DNA from: Clostridia bacterium | GTDB lineage: Bacteria > Bacillota > DSM-521 > Neomoorellales > SLTJ01 | DNA length: 6,725 bases | Reading direction: 5' to 3' | NCBI GenBank assembly: GCA_014360105.1 | Contig: JACIYD010000089.1 | Coordinates: 1 to 6,725 of the forward strand | In this document: piece by piece, positions 1 through 5,489 of the stretch | Layout: each line of letters starts with the position of its first letter | Numbering within the stretch: position 1 is the stretch's first letter | Position numbers and translations under genes: made by a program | The notes under the pieces: model-generated | Databases searched by the model: none | Seen by the model: only the letters and a program-made list of their open reading frames with translations | Told to the model about the DNA's origin: nothing

Positions 1-4
1 CCCA

Positions 5-78
5 GGCGGTCTTTGGCTCCCGGGGCAAGACTTTCAGCATTGCGCGAGCGGGCTTCTTGCGAGAGTGCCCCATGGGGC
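5..78 (+). repeat. Dispersed intergenic repeat, copy 1 (fragment)
   Basis: Positions 8-44 match 3186-3222 at 32 of 37 positions without a gap. The similarity continues with small gaps to the shared GCGAGAG at 59-65 (3238-3244 in copy 2). Both copies then reach a CCATGGG block (70-76 here, 3268-3274 there), copy 1 lacking roughly 20-25 bases before it. In copy 1 this block forms a short palindrome (67-78). The right-hand part of copy 2, including the strand that pairs with its left end, is not found here, so copy 1 looks like a left-end fragment. It lies just upstream of the promoter of the next gene, in the same orientation as copy 2 relative to larB. The window starts at the edge of the element, so more may lie to the left. 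Confidence 0.7.
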
Positions 79-116
79 GTGACCCCTCAAATAAAGGCAG
101 GAAATTACCGCGTTCC

Positions 117-144
117 TTGATTTTGCCATGGCGGCTGTTATAAT
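117..144 (+). promoter_or_regulatory. Sigma-A type promoter of the small helical protein gene
   Basis: TTGATT (117-122) and TATAAT (139-144) are separated by 16 bp. Transcription would start near 151, giving a leader of about 47 nt. The RBS AGGAGGT (184-190) lies 7 nt before the ATG at 198. The -10 box is a perfect consensus and the -35 box matches TTGACA at four of six positions. The order promoter, RBS, ORF supports the downstream gene being real. Confidence 0.7.
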
Positions 145-197
145 GGGTTAGGACCGAACCGCCGTCAGCAACACCCGGAAGGAAGGAGGTTTTTACG

Positions 198-752
198 ATG
201 GGGAAGGTCAAGAGCGCCCTGGAGATCGCCCTTGAACGTAGCAAGAAGGTGGCGGCAAAAGCGGGCGAGACGCACGAGTGGGAGGAACAGCAGTACCGGG
301 TTGCGGGCGAGAACATGGCGCGGCGGTACCTCAAGGGCGAGGTCGGTACCTGGGATTTCCAGTCGCAGCTCGAGCGTTACCAGGGAAGGGCGCGGGAGGC
401 GGTGGAGAAGGCGGCCTCCGTGTCCCTGGCCCGGGAATTGAGCCTGGAGAACTACGGCAAACTGCTGGACGGTATTGCCGCGCTTAGGCCGGACGAGGCG
501 GCGCGCCGCTGGATTGAAGAGGCACGGCGTGCCTGCGCCCAGTTCGAGGGTGAACTGGCTCAGGAAGAAAAAGAAGCGGCCGCACGCTGGGCGAAACAGC
601 AGGCCGAGGAACTGGCCCGGGCGGGGATCAGCGGTACGGCGATTGCCGGGTTCAACTTCCGCGCGGCGCCGGAATGGCAGCGGCTGCGCCGGGTTTGGGC
701 AGAGCGCCTGGACGCCGTGCGCCAGCGTCTGGTGGAATTCCTCGCACAGTAG
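198..752 (+). CDS. Small charged helical protein of unknown function
   Basis: A 184-residue soluble protein with no signal peptide, membrane segment or cysteine pair that would suggest metal binding. It is rich in Ala, Glu, Arg and Lys and is predicted by eye to be almost wholly alpha-helical, with a likely coiled-coil stretch at about residues 100-145 (EEARRACAQFEGELAQEEKE). The N-terminal KSALEIALERSK is a pattern I associate with a group of uncharacterised Firmicutes proteins (possibly DUF6657-like), but that assignment is from memory and weak. The C-terminal 30 residues (APEWQRLRRVWAERLDAVRQ) form another amphipathic helix. The start is well supported: AGGAGGT lies 7 nt upstream and a good promoter is present. 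It may be cotranscribed with the nitroreductase gene 93 nt downstream. I do not assign a function. Confidence 0.85.
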   Translation: MGKVKSALEIALERSKKVAAKAGETHEWEEQQYRVAGENMARRYLKGEVGTWDFQSQLERYQGRAREAVEKAASVSLARELSLENYGKLLDGIAALRPDEAARRWIEEARRACAQFEGELAQEEKEAAARWAKQQAEELARAGISGTAIAGFNFRAAPEWQRLRRVWAERLDAVRQRLVEFLAQ

Positions 753-845
753 CGCGAAGACTTGGCCACGGGGAGCGTCGCGCCGGCGGGGCCGCGCGGT
801 GCCGCAAGGTTAAGACAATACCTTTGCAGGAGGTGGGGGAGAGGT

Positions 846-1376
846 ATGGAGCTGCTGAAGGCGGTCGAGGAGCGGCGAAGCATCCGCCGTTTCCGCCCGG
901 ACCCCGTGGAGGAAGAGAAGCTTACTACCGTGCTTGAAGCGGCCCGCCGGGCGCCCTCCTGGAAAAACGGGCAGTGCTGGCGCTTTATCGTGGTGCAAAG
1001 CGAAGAGGGGAGGCGGGCCCTGGCGCAATGCCTGCCTTTGACCAACCCGGGCCGGAAGGCCCTTGTGCAGGCGCCGGTAAACGTGGTGCTTTGCGCCGAC
1101 CCGGCCGCTTCGGAAGAATGGGAAGGCCGGGCCTATTATCTGGTAGACGCGGCCATTGCGATGGAGCACCTCGTCCTGGCGGCGGCGGCGCTGGGCCTGG
1201 GGACCTGCTGGATAGGGATGATGTATGAGGAAGAGATAAGAAGGGCCCTGGCCATCCCGCCGGCCATCCGCGTGGTGGCCCTCACGCCGCTGGGCTACCC
1301 GGCGGAGAACCCGAGACCGCGGCCGCGCAAGGGTCTTGACGAGATCGTTTTCCGGGAGCGCTGGGAAGGCTTATAG
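846..1376 (+). CDS. Nitroreductase family protein (FMN-dependent oxidoreductase)
   Basis: A 176-residue compact member of the nitroreductase fold, whose members use FMN and NAD(P)H to reduce nitro-aromatics, quinones or other acceptors, usually as homodimers in the cytosol. Visible hallmarks are the N-terminal ERRSIRRF (residues 9-16), which normally contacts the FMN phosphate, then APSWKNGQCWRF (36-47), and the late GLGTCWIG (117-124), the conserved loop next to the flavin. The 95-112 segment (RAYYLVDAAIAMEHLVLA) matches the long dimer-core helix. The length fits the short subfamily found in anaerobes. The ATG at 846 is chosen over upstream in-frame starts because AGGAGGT at 828-834 precedes it and the homology begins at once with LLKAVEERRS. 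The physiological substrate cannot be told from sequence. It may be cotranscribed with the preceding gene; no promoter was seen in the 93-nt gap. Confidence 0.9.
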   Translation: MELLKAVEERRSIRRFRPDPVEEEKLTTVLEAARRAPSWKNGQCWRFIVVQSEEGRRALAQCLPLTNPGRKALVQAPVNVVLCADPAASEEWEGRAYYLVDAAIAMEHLVLAAAALGLGTCWIGMMYEEEIRRALAIPPAIRVVALTPLGYPAENPRPRPRKGLDEIVFRERWEGL

Positions 1377-1447
1377 GGGAACCGTTCCGTCCTCCTTACC
1401 GTCAAACGATTGAAAGCCGCGAGCAGCCCGGGCGCCGCGCGGTCCTC

Positions 1448-1537
1448 GCCTTCCGCGGAGCGGAGGAAAGGCCATCGCCCGGTCAAGACATGAAGTCACC
1501 GGCGTCCGAGGCAGGAGTAGGCCGGCGGCGACGCCGG
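1448..1537 (+). promoter_or_regulatory. Hairpin-rich leader upstream of the lipoprotein gene
   Basis: Two inverted repeats lie in the 222-nt gap between the nitroreductase and lipoprotein genes. The first pairs 1448-1456 with 1460-1463 and 1468-1472 (nine pairs with a 4-nt bulge). The second is a perfect 8-bp stem, CCGGCGTC (1499-1506) with GACGCCGG (1530-1537). Neither is followed by a T-run, so neither is a convincing intrinsic terminator for the nitroreductase gene. I could not find a convincing promoter in the gap. The stems could be a leader structure of the lipoprotein mRNA or simple consequences of high GC content. Confidence 0.3.
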
Positions 1538-1598
1538 GGCGCGAGGGCAAAGGTCCGGGGACGGCAAGCGGCTTGAATACGGGAAGGAGGAACAGGGA

Positions 1599-2414
1599 TT
1601 GCGCGGGCAAAAGAAGTGGTTCGTACTCTTTTTCGCACTCCTTTTGGGTCTTGCGGCCGTAGCCGGCTGCAACAGCGCGCCCGGTCCGGGACAGAGCGGC
1701 AAGAAGGAGGCACCGGAAGGAAAAGTGGAGTGGCGGGAGATTGCGGTGGAAGACGCGCCGGCCGCCATCCGGGAATGGGTGGAGGAAAATTACCAGAAGC
1801 GGGGCCATGATTACCGCTTTACCGCCGAAGGAGCCTTCTTCCTGGTGGCCTGGGGTGAGCGGCCGACCGGCGGCCACCGCGTTACCATTGACGAAATCAA
1901 GCGGGGTGCAGAGGGCCTCGAAGTGAGGGCGACGTTGCACGCGCCCCCGCCCGGCGCGGTGGTGACCCAGGCGCTCACCTATCCGTACGCCCTGGCTTTC
2001 GCTCCGGGTCTAAAAGAAGAAGCGGTGCGTTTTAGTGTCGCAGAGGCGGGCGGCACGAAAACCGCGGGACAGGCGGCCGCCTCCAGCCAAAACTTCCGCC
2101 TTTTTGAGCCCGAGCCGGGGGCCACGGTAGACGTGGATCGGCCCTTGAGCATCCGCGGCCAGGCCCGGGTTTTTGAGGCCACCTTCACCATTGAATTGGA
2201 GGACGGACACGACGTGCTGGCAAAGCAGGTGGTCACCGCCAGTGCCGGCGCGCCGGAGTGGGGCGATTTTGCGGTCGAGCTGAAGCTCGAGAAGGTGCCG
2301 ACCAGCCCCCACGGCACCCTCCTTTTCGTCACCTACAGCGCCGAGGACGGTTCGCGCCAGGAGGAACTGGTGGTGCCGCTGAAATTCAGCCGCTTTAATC
2401 AGGTGGGTGGTTGA
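1599..2414 (+). CDS. Secreted lipoprotein with PrcB_C-like and Gmad2 domains
   Basis: A 271-residue protein with a lipoprotein signal peptide: MRGQKKW, a hydrophobic core at residues 8-20, and the lipobox VAGC, so Cys24 is the expected lipidated residue and the protein should be anchored outside the membrane. After a polar linker, residues about 78-135 resemble the PrcB C-terminal domain; the tell-tale segment is WGERPTGGHRVTIDEI (85-100). Residues about 167-262 match the Gmad2 immunoglobulin-like domain (FRLFEPEPGATV, then LSIRGQARVFEATF, then LFVTYSAEDGS). Both domains recur in exported Firmicutes proteins linked to the envelope, spore or protease regulation, but no enzymatic role is established. 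The TTG start at 1599 is preceded by GGAAGGAGG (1582-1590) with an 8-nt spacer and gives a proper signal peptide. The last 20 bp overlap the convergent acuA-like gene. Confidence 0.85.
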   Translation: MRGQKKWFVLFFALLLGLAAVAGCNSAPGPGQSGKKEAPEGKVEWREIAVEDAPAAIREWVEENYQKRGHDYRFTAEGAFFLVAWGERPTGGHRVTIDEIKRGAEGLEVRATLHAPPPGAVVTQALTYPYALAFAPGLKEEAVRFSVAEAGGTKTAGQAAASSQNFRLFEPEPGATVDVDRPLSIRGQARVFEATFTIELEDGHDVLAKQVVTASAGAPEWGDFAVELKLEKVPTSPHGTLLFVTYSAEDGSRQEELVVPLKFSRFNQVGG

Positions 2415-3024
2415 GGCACGGCGCCTTGCCCAGGCACAGCGCCAGGAACGCCTCTCGGGCCGGGGCAGTAACGCGAGAACCGAGGCGGAGGAGAAAGATG
2501 TTGGCCGGATGGCTTCTCACATCCGGCTCGACGGTAGGGTAGGGTATGAGACCGAGAAGACTGAAGATCTTTTGCAGCACCCGGCGGTAGGCATAGGCGT
2601 TGAGGCCGGTCCGTCTGAGGTCCCAGTTCCAGTAGCAGCAGGAGGCGATGAGGATGTAGTCCTCCCAGTCTTCCTCGGCCAAGCGCCGTGCCAGGGCCAT
2701 GGCCAGGCCCCGGCCGCGCCAGCGGGGGCTGACCTCAAGGGAGGCCTCGAGCAGGTTATGCCCCTCGTAGGCACCCCAGTATTCTTCTTTATCCGGAGTA
2801 CAAAGGATGAAATAGCCTACCGCCGTTTCGTCTTTTCGCGCCACGGCCATGGCGCCGGGCGAAGAAGCCCGCAGCTCGAGCAGTCTTGCTTTTTGGCGGG
2901 CCGCCGGTCTGAAGTTAGAGAGGCCGTCGTCAAAAAGGAGTTGTGCCAGGCGGGGAGCGTCGACCAGTTCGATGGCAGGCTCGGACCGGTCGGCGCAAGC
3001 ATTTTGGGAGATGCACGCATCCAT
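2395..3024 (-). CDS. acuA: AcuA-like GNAT protein acetyltransferase
   Basis: A 209-residue cytosolic GNAT acetyltransferase. AcuA of Bacillus acetylates the active-site lysine of acetyl-CoA synthetase and switches it off. The acetyl-CoA binding motif A is clear: LEASLEVSPRWRGRGLAMAL (92-111), with the RGRG loop that holds the pyrophosphate. Features I recognise from AcuA are FRPA (38-41), the aromatic YWNWDL (131-136), YRRVLQK (146-152) and SHPAN (171-175), in the same order and over the usual length of about 210 residues. The start is less sure: ATG 3024 is the only candidate, because an in-frame stop lies at 3037-3039, yet it has only a weak GGGTGG-like upstream sequence, while a much better RBS/ATG (AAGGAG, ATG at 3065) is in another frame. 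No acuC deacetylase or acetyl-CoA synthetase gene is in the window. It could be a related GNAT with another protein target. Confidence 0.8.
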   Translation of the reverse strand: MDACISQNACADRSEPAIELVDAPRLAQLLFDDGLSNFRPAARQKARLLELRASSPGAMAVARKDETAVGYFILCTPDKEEYWGAYEGHNLLEASLEVSPRWRGRGLAMALARRLAEEDWEDYILIASCCYWNWDLRRTGLNAYAYRRVLQKIFSLLGLIPYPTVEPDVRSHPANIFLLRLGSRVTAPAREAFLALCLGKAPCLNHPPD

Positions 3025-3065
3025 TGGCGGACCACCCTACCCGCTAAAAAAACAGCGGCTTTCAT
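2817..3065 (-). other. Out-of-frame ORF with the best RBS downstream of the acuA promoter
   Basis: On the minus strand AAGGAG (3077-3072) lies 6 nt before an ATG at 3065. That ATG opens an 82-codon reading frame ending at 2817, which overlaps the acuA-like gene in another frame. Its first residues, MKAAVFLAGRVVRQWM, are plausible as translated sequence, but the part inside acuA (rich in Trp, Pro and Ser) looks like an out-of-frame shadow. It may be an upstream leader ORF, the true start of acuA if an indel is present between about 2960 and 3036, or chance. I list it because it bears on the acuA start, not as a confident gene. Confidence 0.25.
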
Positions 3066-3083
3066 AAATGTCTCCTTATTCAC

Positions 3084-3111
3084 ATTATAGCTCCTATCCG
3101 GAAAATGTCAA
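3084..3111 (-). promoter_or_regulatory. Consensus sigma-A promoter of the acuA-like gene
   Basis: On the minus strand TTGACA (3111-3106) and TATAAT (3089-3084) are both perfect consensus hexamers, separated by 16 bp in an AT-rich patch that stands out from the surrounding GC-rich DNA. Transcription would start near 3077, which places the AAGGAG RBS (3077-3072) almost at the 5' end of the mRNA. The promoter faces away from larB, so the 3112-3491 region is a divergent intergenic region. Confidence 0.85.
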
Positions 3112-3183
3112 CTAATTAATAGAAGGTTAATACGAGGGTGCCGCCCGGAAGCTGACATATCCCTTTTTGCCGACGTTTTGCCG

Positions 3184-3393
3184 GTGGTCTTTAGCTCCCA
3201 GCGCAAGACTTTTAGCATCGCGGTGAGCCGAACTTGTGCGAGAGCGAGGGCGCAAGCCGACCGAAGGCCATGGGTGGCCAGTAGCTCCCGCGGCGCCAGG
3301 GAGGGCGCGCACGAGCCGCGGGCCCGCTTTAAGCTCAGCTCGAGCGCCAGTATCGCCCGCCAGGCTCACGCCTGCGAGGGAGCCGAAGACCGC
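3184..3393 (+). repeat. Dispersed intergenic repeat, copy 2, with self-complementary ends
   Basis: The left part (3186-3222) is 32/37 identical to copy 1 at 8-44. The ends pair with each other: 3184-3199 against 3378-3393 gives 16 positions with one mismatch (3193/3384) and two G-T wobbles. Inside, GTGAGCC (3223-3229) pairs perfectly with GGCTCAC (3363-3369), and the stem can extend outward past one bulged G. Further in are a GGCCA/TGGCC hairpin (3266-3279) and a perfect 8-bp stem, CCCGCGGC (3287-3294) with GCCGCGGG (3315-3322). The nested order is what a folded RNA or a palindromic MITE would show. It lies between the acuA promoter and the candidate larB promoter. The strand is given by comparison with copy 1, not by evidence of transcription. 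No ORF here looks real. Confidence 0.65.
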
Positions 3394-3403
3394 AAGAGGC
3401 AAA

Positions 3404-3418
3404 CTGGGGACAACCCAG
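3404..3418 (+). other. Small hairpin after the repeat element
   Basis: CTGGG (3404-3408) pairs with CCCAG (3414-3418) around a 5-nt loop, just outside the outer stem of repeat copy 2 and just before the candidate larB promoter. There is no T-run, so it is not a typical intrinsic terminator. It may be an accessory stem of the element or chance. Confidence 0.25.
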
Positions 3419-3430
3419 CCCGGCCAGACC

Positions 3431-3460
3431 TTGTATTTCGGGCCACCTTGGACGTACAAT
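3431..3460 (+). promoter_or_regulatory. Candidate promoter of larBC
   Basis: TTGTAT (3431-3436) and TACAAT (3455-3460) are separated by 18 bp. The -10 box matches consensus at five of six positions; the -35 box is weak. Transcription would start near 3467, downstream of the ATG at 3459 and upstream of the RBS GGAGGG at 3480-3485. This favours GTG 3492 as the larB start. Confidence 0.4.
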
Positions 3461-3491
3461 GATAAAGCAAGCCAGCCCCGGAGGGATTGTG

Positions 3492-4268
3492 GTGGAGCGA
3501 GAATTACGCTCTTTGCTGGAGGCGGTCCGTGCCGGCAGCCTGAGCGTGGAGGAGGCACTCCGCCGCATCCGGCACCCCGGTTACGAGGAACTCGGTTTTG
3601 CCTGCCTGGATACGCAGCGGGCGGCGCGCCAGGGCTTTCCCGAAGTGATTTTCTGCCAGGGGAAGACGGCAGACCAGGTAACGGAAGTTTTCCGCCGTCT
3701 GGCGGCAAGGCACGGCAATGTGCTGGCCACGCGCGCCCCGGCGGACATTTACGAGGCGGTGAGAAAGGCGGTGCCCGAAGCCGCGTACCACGCGGTAGCC
3801 CGGGTAATTTACCTCTGGCGCGAGCGCTCACTTCGGCCGGGGGCGGGTCCCGTTCTCGTGATTACGGCCGGCACCGCCGACATCCCGGTGGCCGAGGAGG
3901 CGGCCATCACCGCCCAGGTGATGGGCCAGCGGGTGGAGCGGCTCTACGACGTGGGGGTGGCGGGCATCCACCGCCTTTTCGGTCATTTGGACAAGTTGCA
4001 GCAGGCCGGCGTGCTGGTAGTGGTCGCCGGCATGGAGGGGGCGCTGGCCAGCGTGGTCGGCGGGCTGGTAGCCAAGCCGGTAATCGCCGTGCCCACCAGC
4101 GTGGGCTACGGCGCCCACTGCGGCGGTCTTGCCGCCCTCCTTACCATGCTCAACAGTTGTGCCGCGGGGGTGGCCGTGGTCAACATCGACAACGGTTTTG
4201 GCGCCGGCTACCTCGCCGCCCTTATTAACCGCCGCGAGGAGGAGAAGGATGCGGGTAGCCTACCTTGA
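3492..4268 (+). CDS. larB: LarB, pyridinium-3,5-biscarboxylic acid mononucleotide synthase
   Basis: LarB starts the nickel-pincer nucleotide (NPN) pathway: it carboxylates and hydrolyses nicotinic acid adenine dinucleotide to pyridinium-3,5-biscarboxylic acid mononucleotide. The 258-residue product has the usual N-terminal part (RSLLEAVRAGSLSVEEALRRI, then GFACLDTQRAARQGFPEVIF at 35-54) and a C-terminal AIR carboxylase (PurE)-like domain from about residue 118: VLVITAGTADIPVAEEA, GMEGALASVVGGLV, PTSVGYG and NIDNGFGAG. Cys223 in MLNSCAAG is in the position expected for the cysteine that forms the covalent adduct with the pyridine ring in Lactobacillus LarB. GTG 3492 is chosen because GGAGGG (3480-3485) lies 6 nt upstream; an ATG at 3459 is in frame but has no RBS and overlaps a candidate -10 box. 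The 3' end overlaps larC by 20 bp. Confidence 0.92.
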   Translation: MERELRSLLEAVRAGSLSVEEALRRIRHPGYEELGFACLDTQRAARQGFPEVIFCQGKTADQVTEVFRRLAARHGNVLATRAPADIYEAVRKAVPEAAYHAVARVIYLWRERSLRPGAGPVLVITAGTADIPVAEEAAITAQVMGQRVERLYDVGVAGIHRLFGHLDKLQQAGVLVVVAGMEGALASVVGGLVAKPVIAVPTSVGYGAHCGGLAALLTMLNSCAAGVAVVNIDNGFGAGYLAALINRREEEKDAGSLP

Positions 4269-5487
4269 CTGCTTTTCCGGTCTCAGCGGCGACATGTTCC
4301 TCGGCGCCCTGCTCGACGCGGGCCTGGAGCCGGCCGACCTCGAGGGGGCGTTGGCCAAGCTGCCCCTTGAGGGTTGTGTTCTCCGTTATCACCGGGTGCA
4401 CCGCGGCCCGCTGGCGGCGATGCGGGTGGAGGTCGAGATCAGCGGGCCGCAGCCCGCGCGGCGCGGGGCGGAAATCTTCGACCTGCTGGAGCAAAGCGGA
4501 CTGCCCGACAGCGTGGTGGCCAAGAGCAAGGCGGTGTTTCGGCGGCTGGTGGCGGCGGAAGCAAAGGTGCACGGTGCGGCACCGGAGGAGGTGCACTTGC
4601 ACGAGGCGGGCGCGGCCGACGCCCTCATCGACGTGGTGGGTACGGTGAGCGGCCTGGAGCGGCTGGGGGTCGAGGCGCTGTGGGTCTCGCCGCTGCCCTG
4701 TCCGCGGGGGTGGGTCGCAGGCCGGCACGGTCCCATTCCCCTGCCGGCGCCGGCGGTGCTGGAGCTGTTAACGGGCGTGCCGCTCTACGGGGTGGACGAA
4801 GAAGGGGAGCTGGTCACCCCGACCGGGGCGGCGCTGGCGGTCGCCCTGGCGGCGGGTTTCGGTCCGGCGCCCTTCATGCGCTTGCTCCGGGTGGGTTACG
4901 GTGCCGGGGCCCGGGAGTTGCGGCATCCCAACGTCTTGCGGCTGCTTGTGGGCGAAGCGGCGGCCGCCGCCGGCCGCGCAACCGGAGAAGGGCCGGACCG
5001 GAGCCCGCAACCGGGTGCGGTGGCGGTCCTCGAGGCCAGTATCGACGACATGAGCGGGGAGTTCTACCCGCACCTGGCCGAACGCTTGCGGGAGTTGGGG
5101 GCTTACGACGTTTACTGGACGGCGATCCAAATGAAAAAGGGCCGGCCCGGCGTTCTGCTTACCGCCCTGGTGCCGCCGGCGCTGGTGGACCGGGCGGCGC
5201 AACTCTTGCTGGCGGAGAGCACCACCCTCGGTCTGCGCTGGCGGCTGGAGCACCGCCTGCTCGCGCCGCGCGACTGGCTGACGGTGCAGGTGGGCGGGCA
5301 GGAAATCCGCGTTAAGTACAGCACCTGGTGCCTGCCCGGCCTGGAGCGGCCGGCACAGCAGCTCGCTCCGGAATACGAGGATTGCCGCCGCGTGGCCCGG
5401 GAGACGGGCTTACCCCTCAAGGAAGTTTACTTCCTGGCGGAGCAGGAGGCGCGCCGGCGCCTCGCGTACCCCACCCCTCCCCCTTAA
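4249..5487 (+). CDS. larC: LarC, nickel insertion protein for the nickel-pincer nucleotide cofactor
   Basis: LarC is the CTP-dependent nickel insertase (cyclometallase) that puts nickel into the dithio-carboxylated pyridinium mononucleotide, the last step of NPN synthesis. The 412-residue protein has the typical start MRVAYLDCFSGLSGDMFLGALLDAG, the histidine motif HLHEAGAADALIDVVG (116-131), SPLPCPRGWVAGRHGPIPLPAPA (147-169) and TPTGAALA (190-197). The C-terminal half has LEASIDDMSGEFYPHLAERL (261-280) and STTLGLRWRLEHR (324-336). In Lactobacillus plantarum LarC is made from two ORFs by programmed frameshifting; here LarC1 and LarC2 are one uninterrupted frame. ATG 4249 has AGGAGG (4237-4242) at 6 nt and lies inside the end of larB, so the genes are probably translationally coupled. 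No larA or larE is in the window. Confidence 0.93.
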   Translation: MRVAYLDCFSGLSGDMFLGALLDAGLEPADLEGALAKLPLEGCVLRYHRVHRGPLAAMRVEVEISGPQPARRGAEIFDLLEQSGLPDSVVAKSKAVFRRLVAAEAKVHGAAPEEVHLHEAGAADALIDVVGTVSGLERLGVEALWVSPLPCPRGWVAGRHGPIPLPAPAVLELLTGVPLYGVDEEGELVTPTGAALAVALAAGFGPAPFMRLLRVGYGAGARELRHPNVLRLLVGEAAAAAGRATGEGPDRSPQPGAVAVLEASIDDMSGEFYPHLAERLRELGAYDVYWTAIQMKKGRPGVLLTALVPPALVDRAAQLLLAESTTLGLRWRLEHRLLAPRDWLTVQVGGQEIRVKYSTWCLPGLERPAQQLAPEYEDCRRVARETGLPLKEVYFLAEQEARRRLAYPTPPP

Positions 5488-5489
5488 AC

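Noticed and set aside
762..845. N-terminal extension of the nitroreductase to 762
   Set aside because: The extension has no RBS, whereas the ATG at 846 has one and coincides with the start of family similarity.
3040..3050. T-run in the acuA leader (minus strand) as a programmed frameshift site
   Set aside because: A shift into the acuA frame there would meet the in-frame stop at 3037-3039, so it could not yield AcuA.
2407..3090. Long plus-strand frame of 227 codons opposite the acuA-like gene
   Set aside because: It is the antisense of a gene with clear GNAT/AcuA motifs. It has no RBS, and its translation resembles no family.
3184..3418. RNase P RNA, tmRNA, or a known nickel/cobalt riboswitch as the identity of repeat copy 2
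   Set aside because: None of the conserved core sequences I know for these RNAs are visible, and the element recurs in the window, which these genes normally do not. The candidate larB promoter also lies downstream of it.
3127..3831. 234-codon minus-strand frame over the intergenic element and the start of larB
   Set aside because: Low-complexity Pro/Arg/Gly/Ser translation, no start signals, and it overlaps larB antisense.
3236..4228. 330-codon plus-strand frame across the intergenic element and larB
   Set aside because: Gly/Arg/Pro-rich translation typical of an out-of-frame reading in GC-rich DNA. It has no RBS, and larB in another frame explains the region.
4374..5315. 313-codon plus-strand frame inside larC
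   Set aside because: Gly/Ala/Arg-rich shadow of larC with no RBS. LarC motifs are continuous in the true frame.
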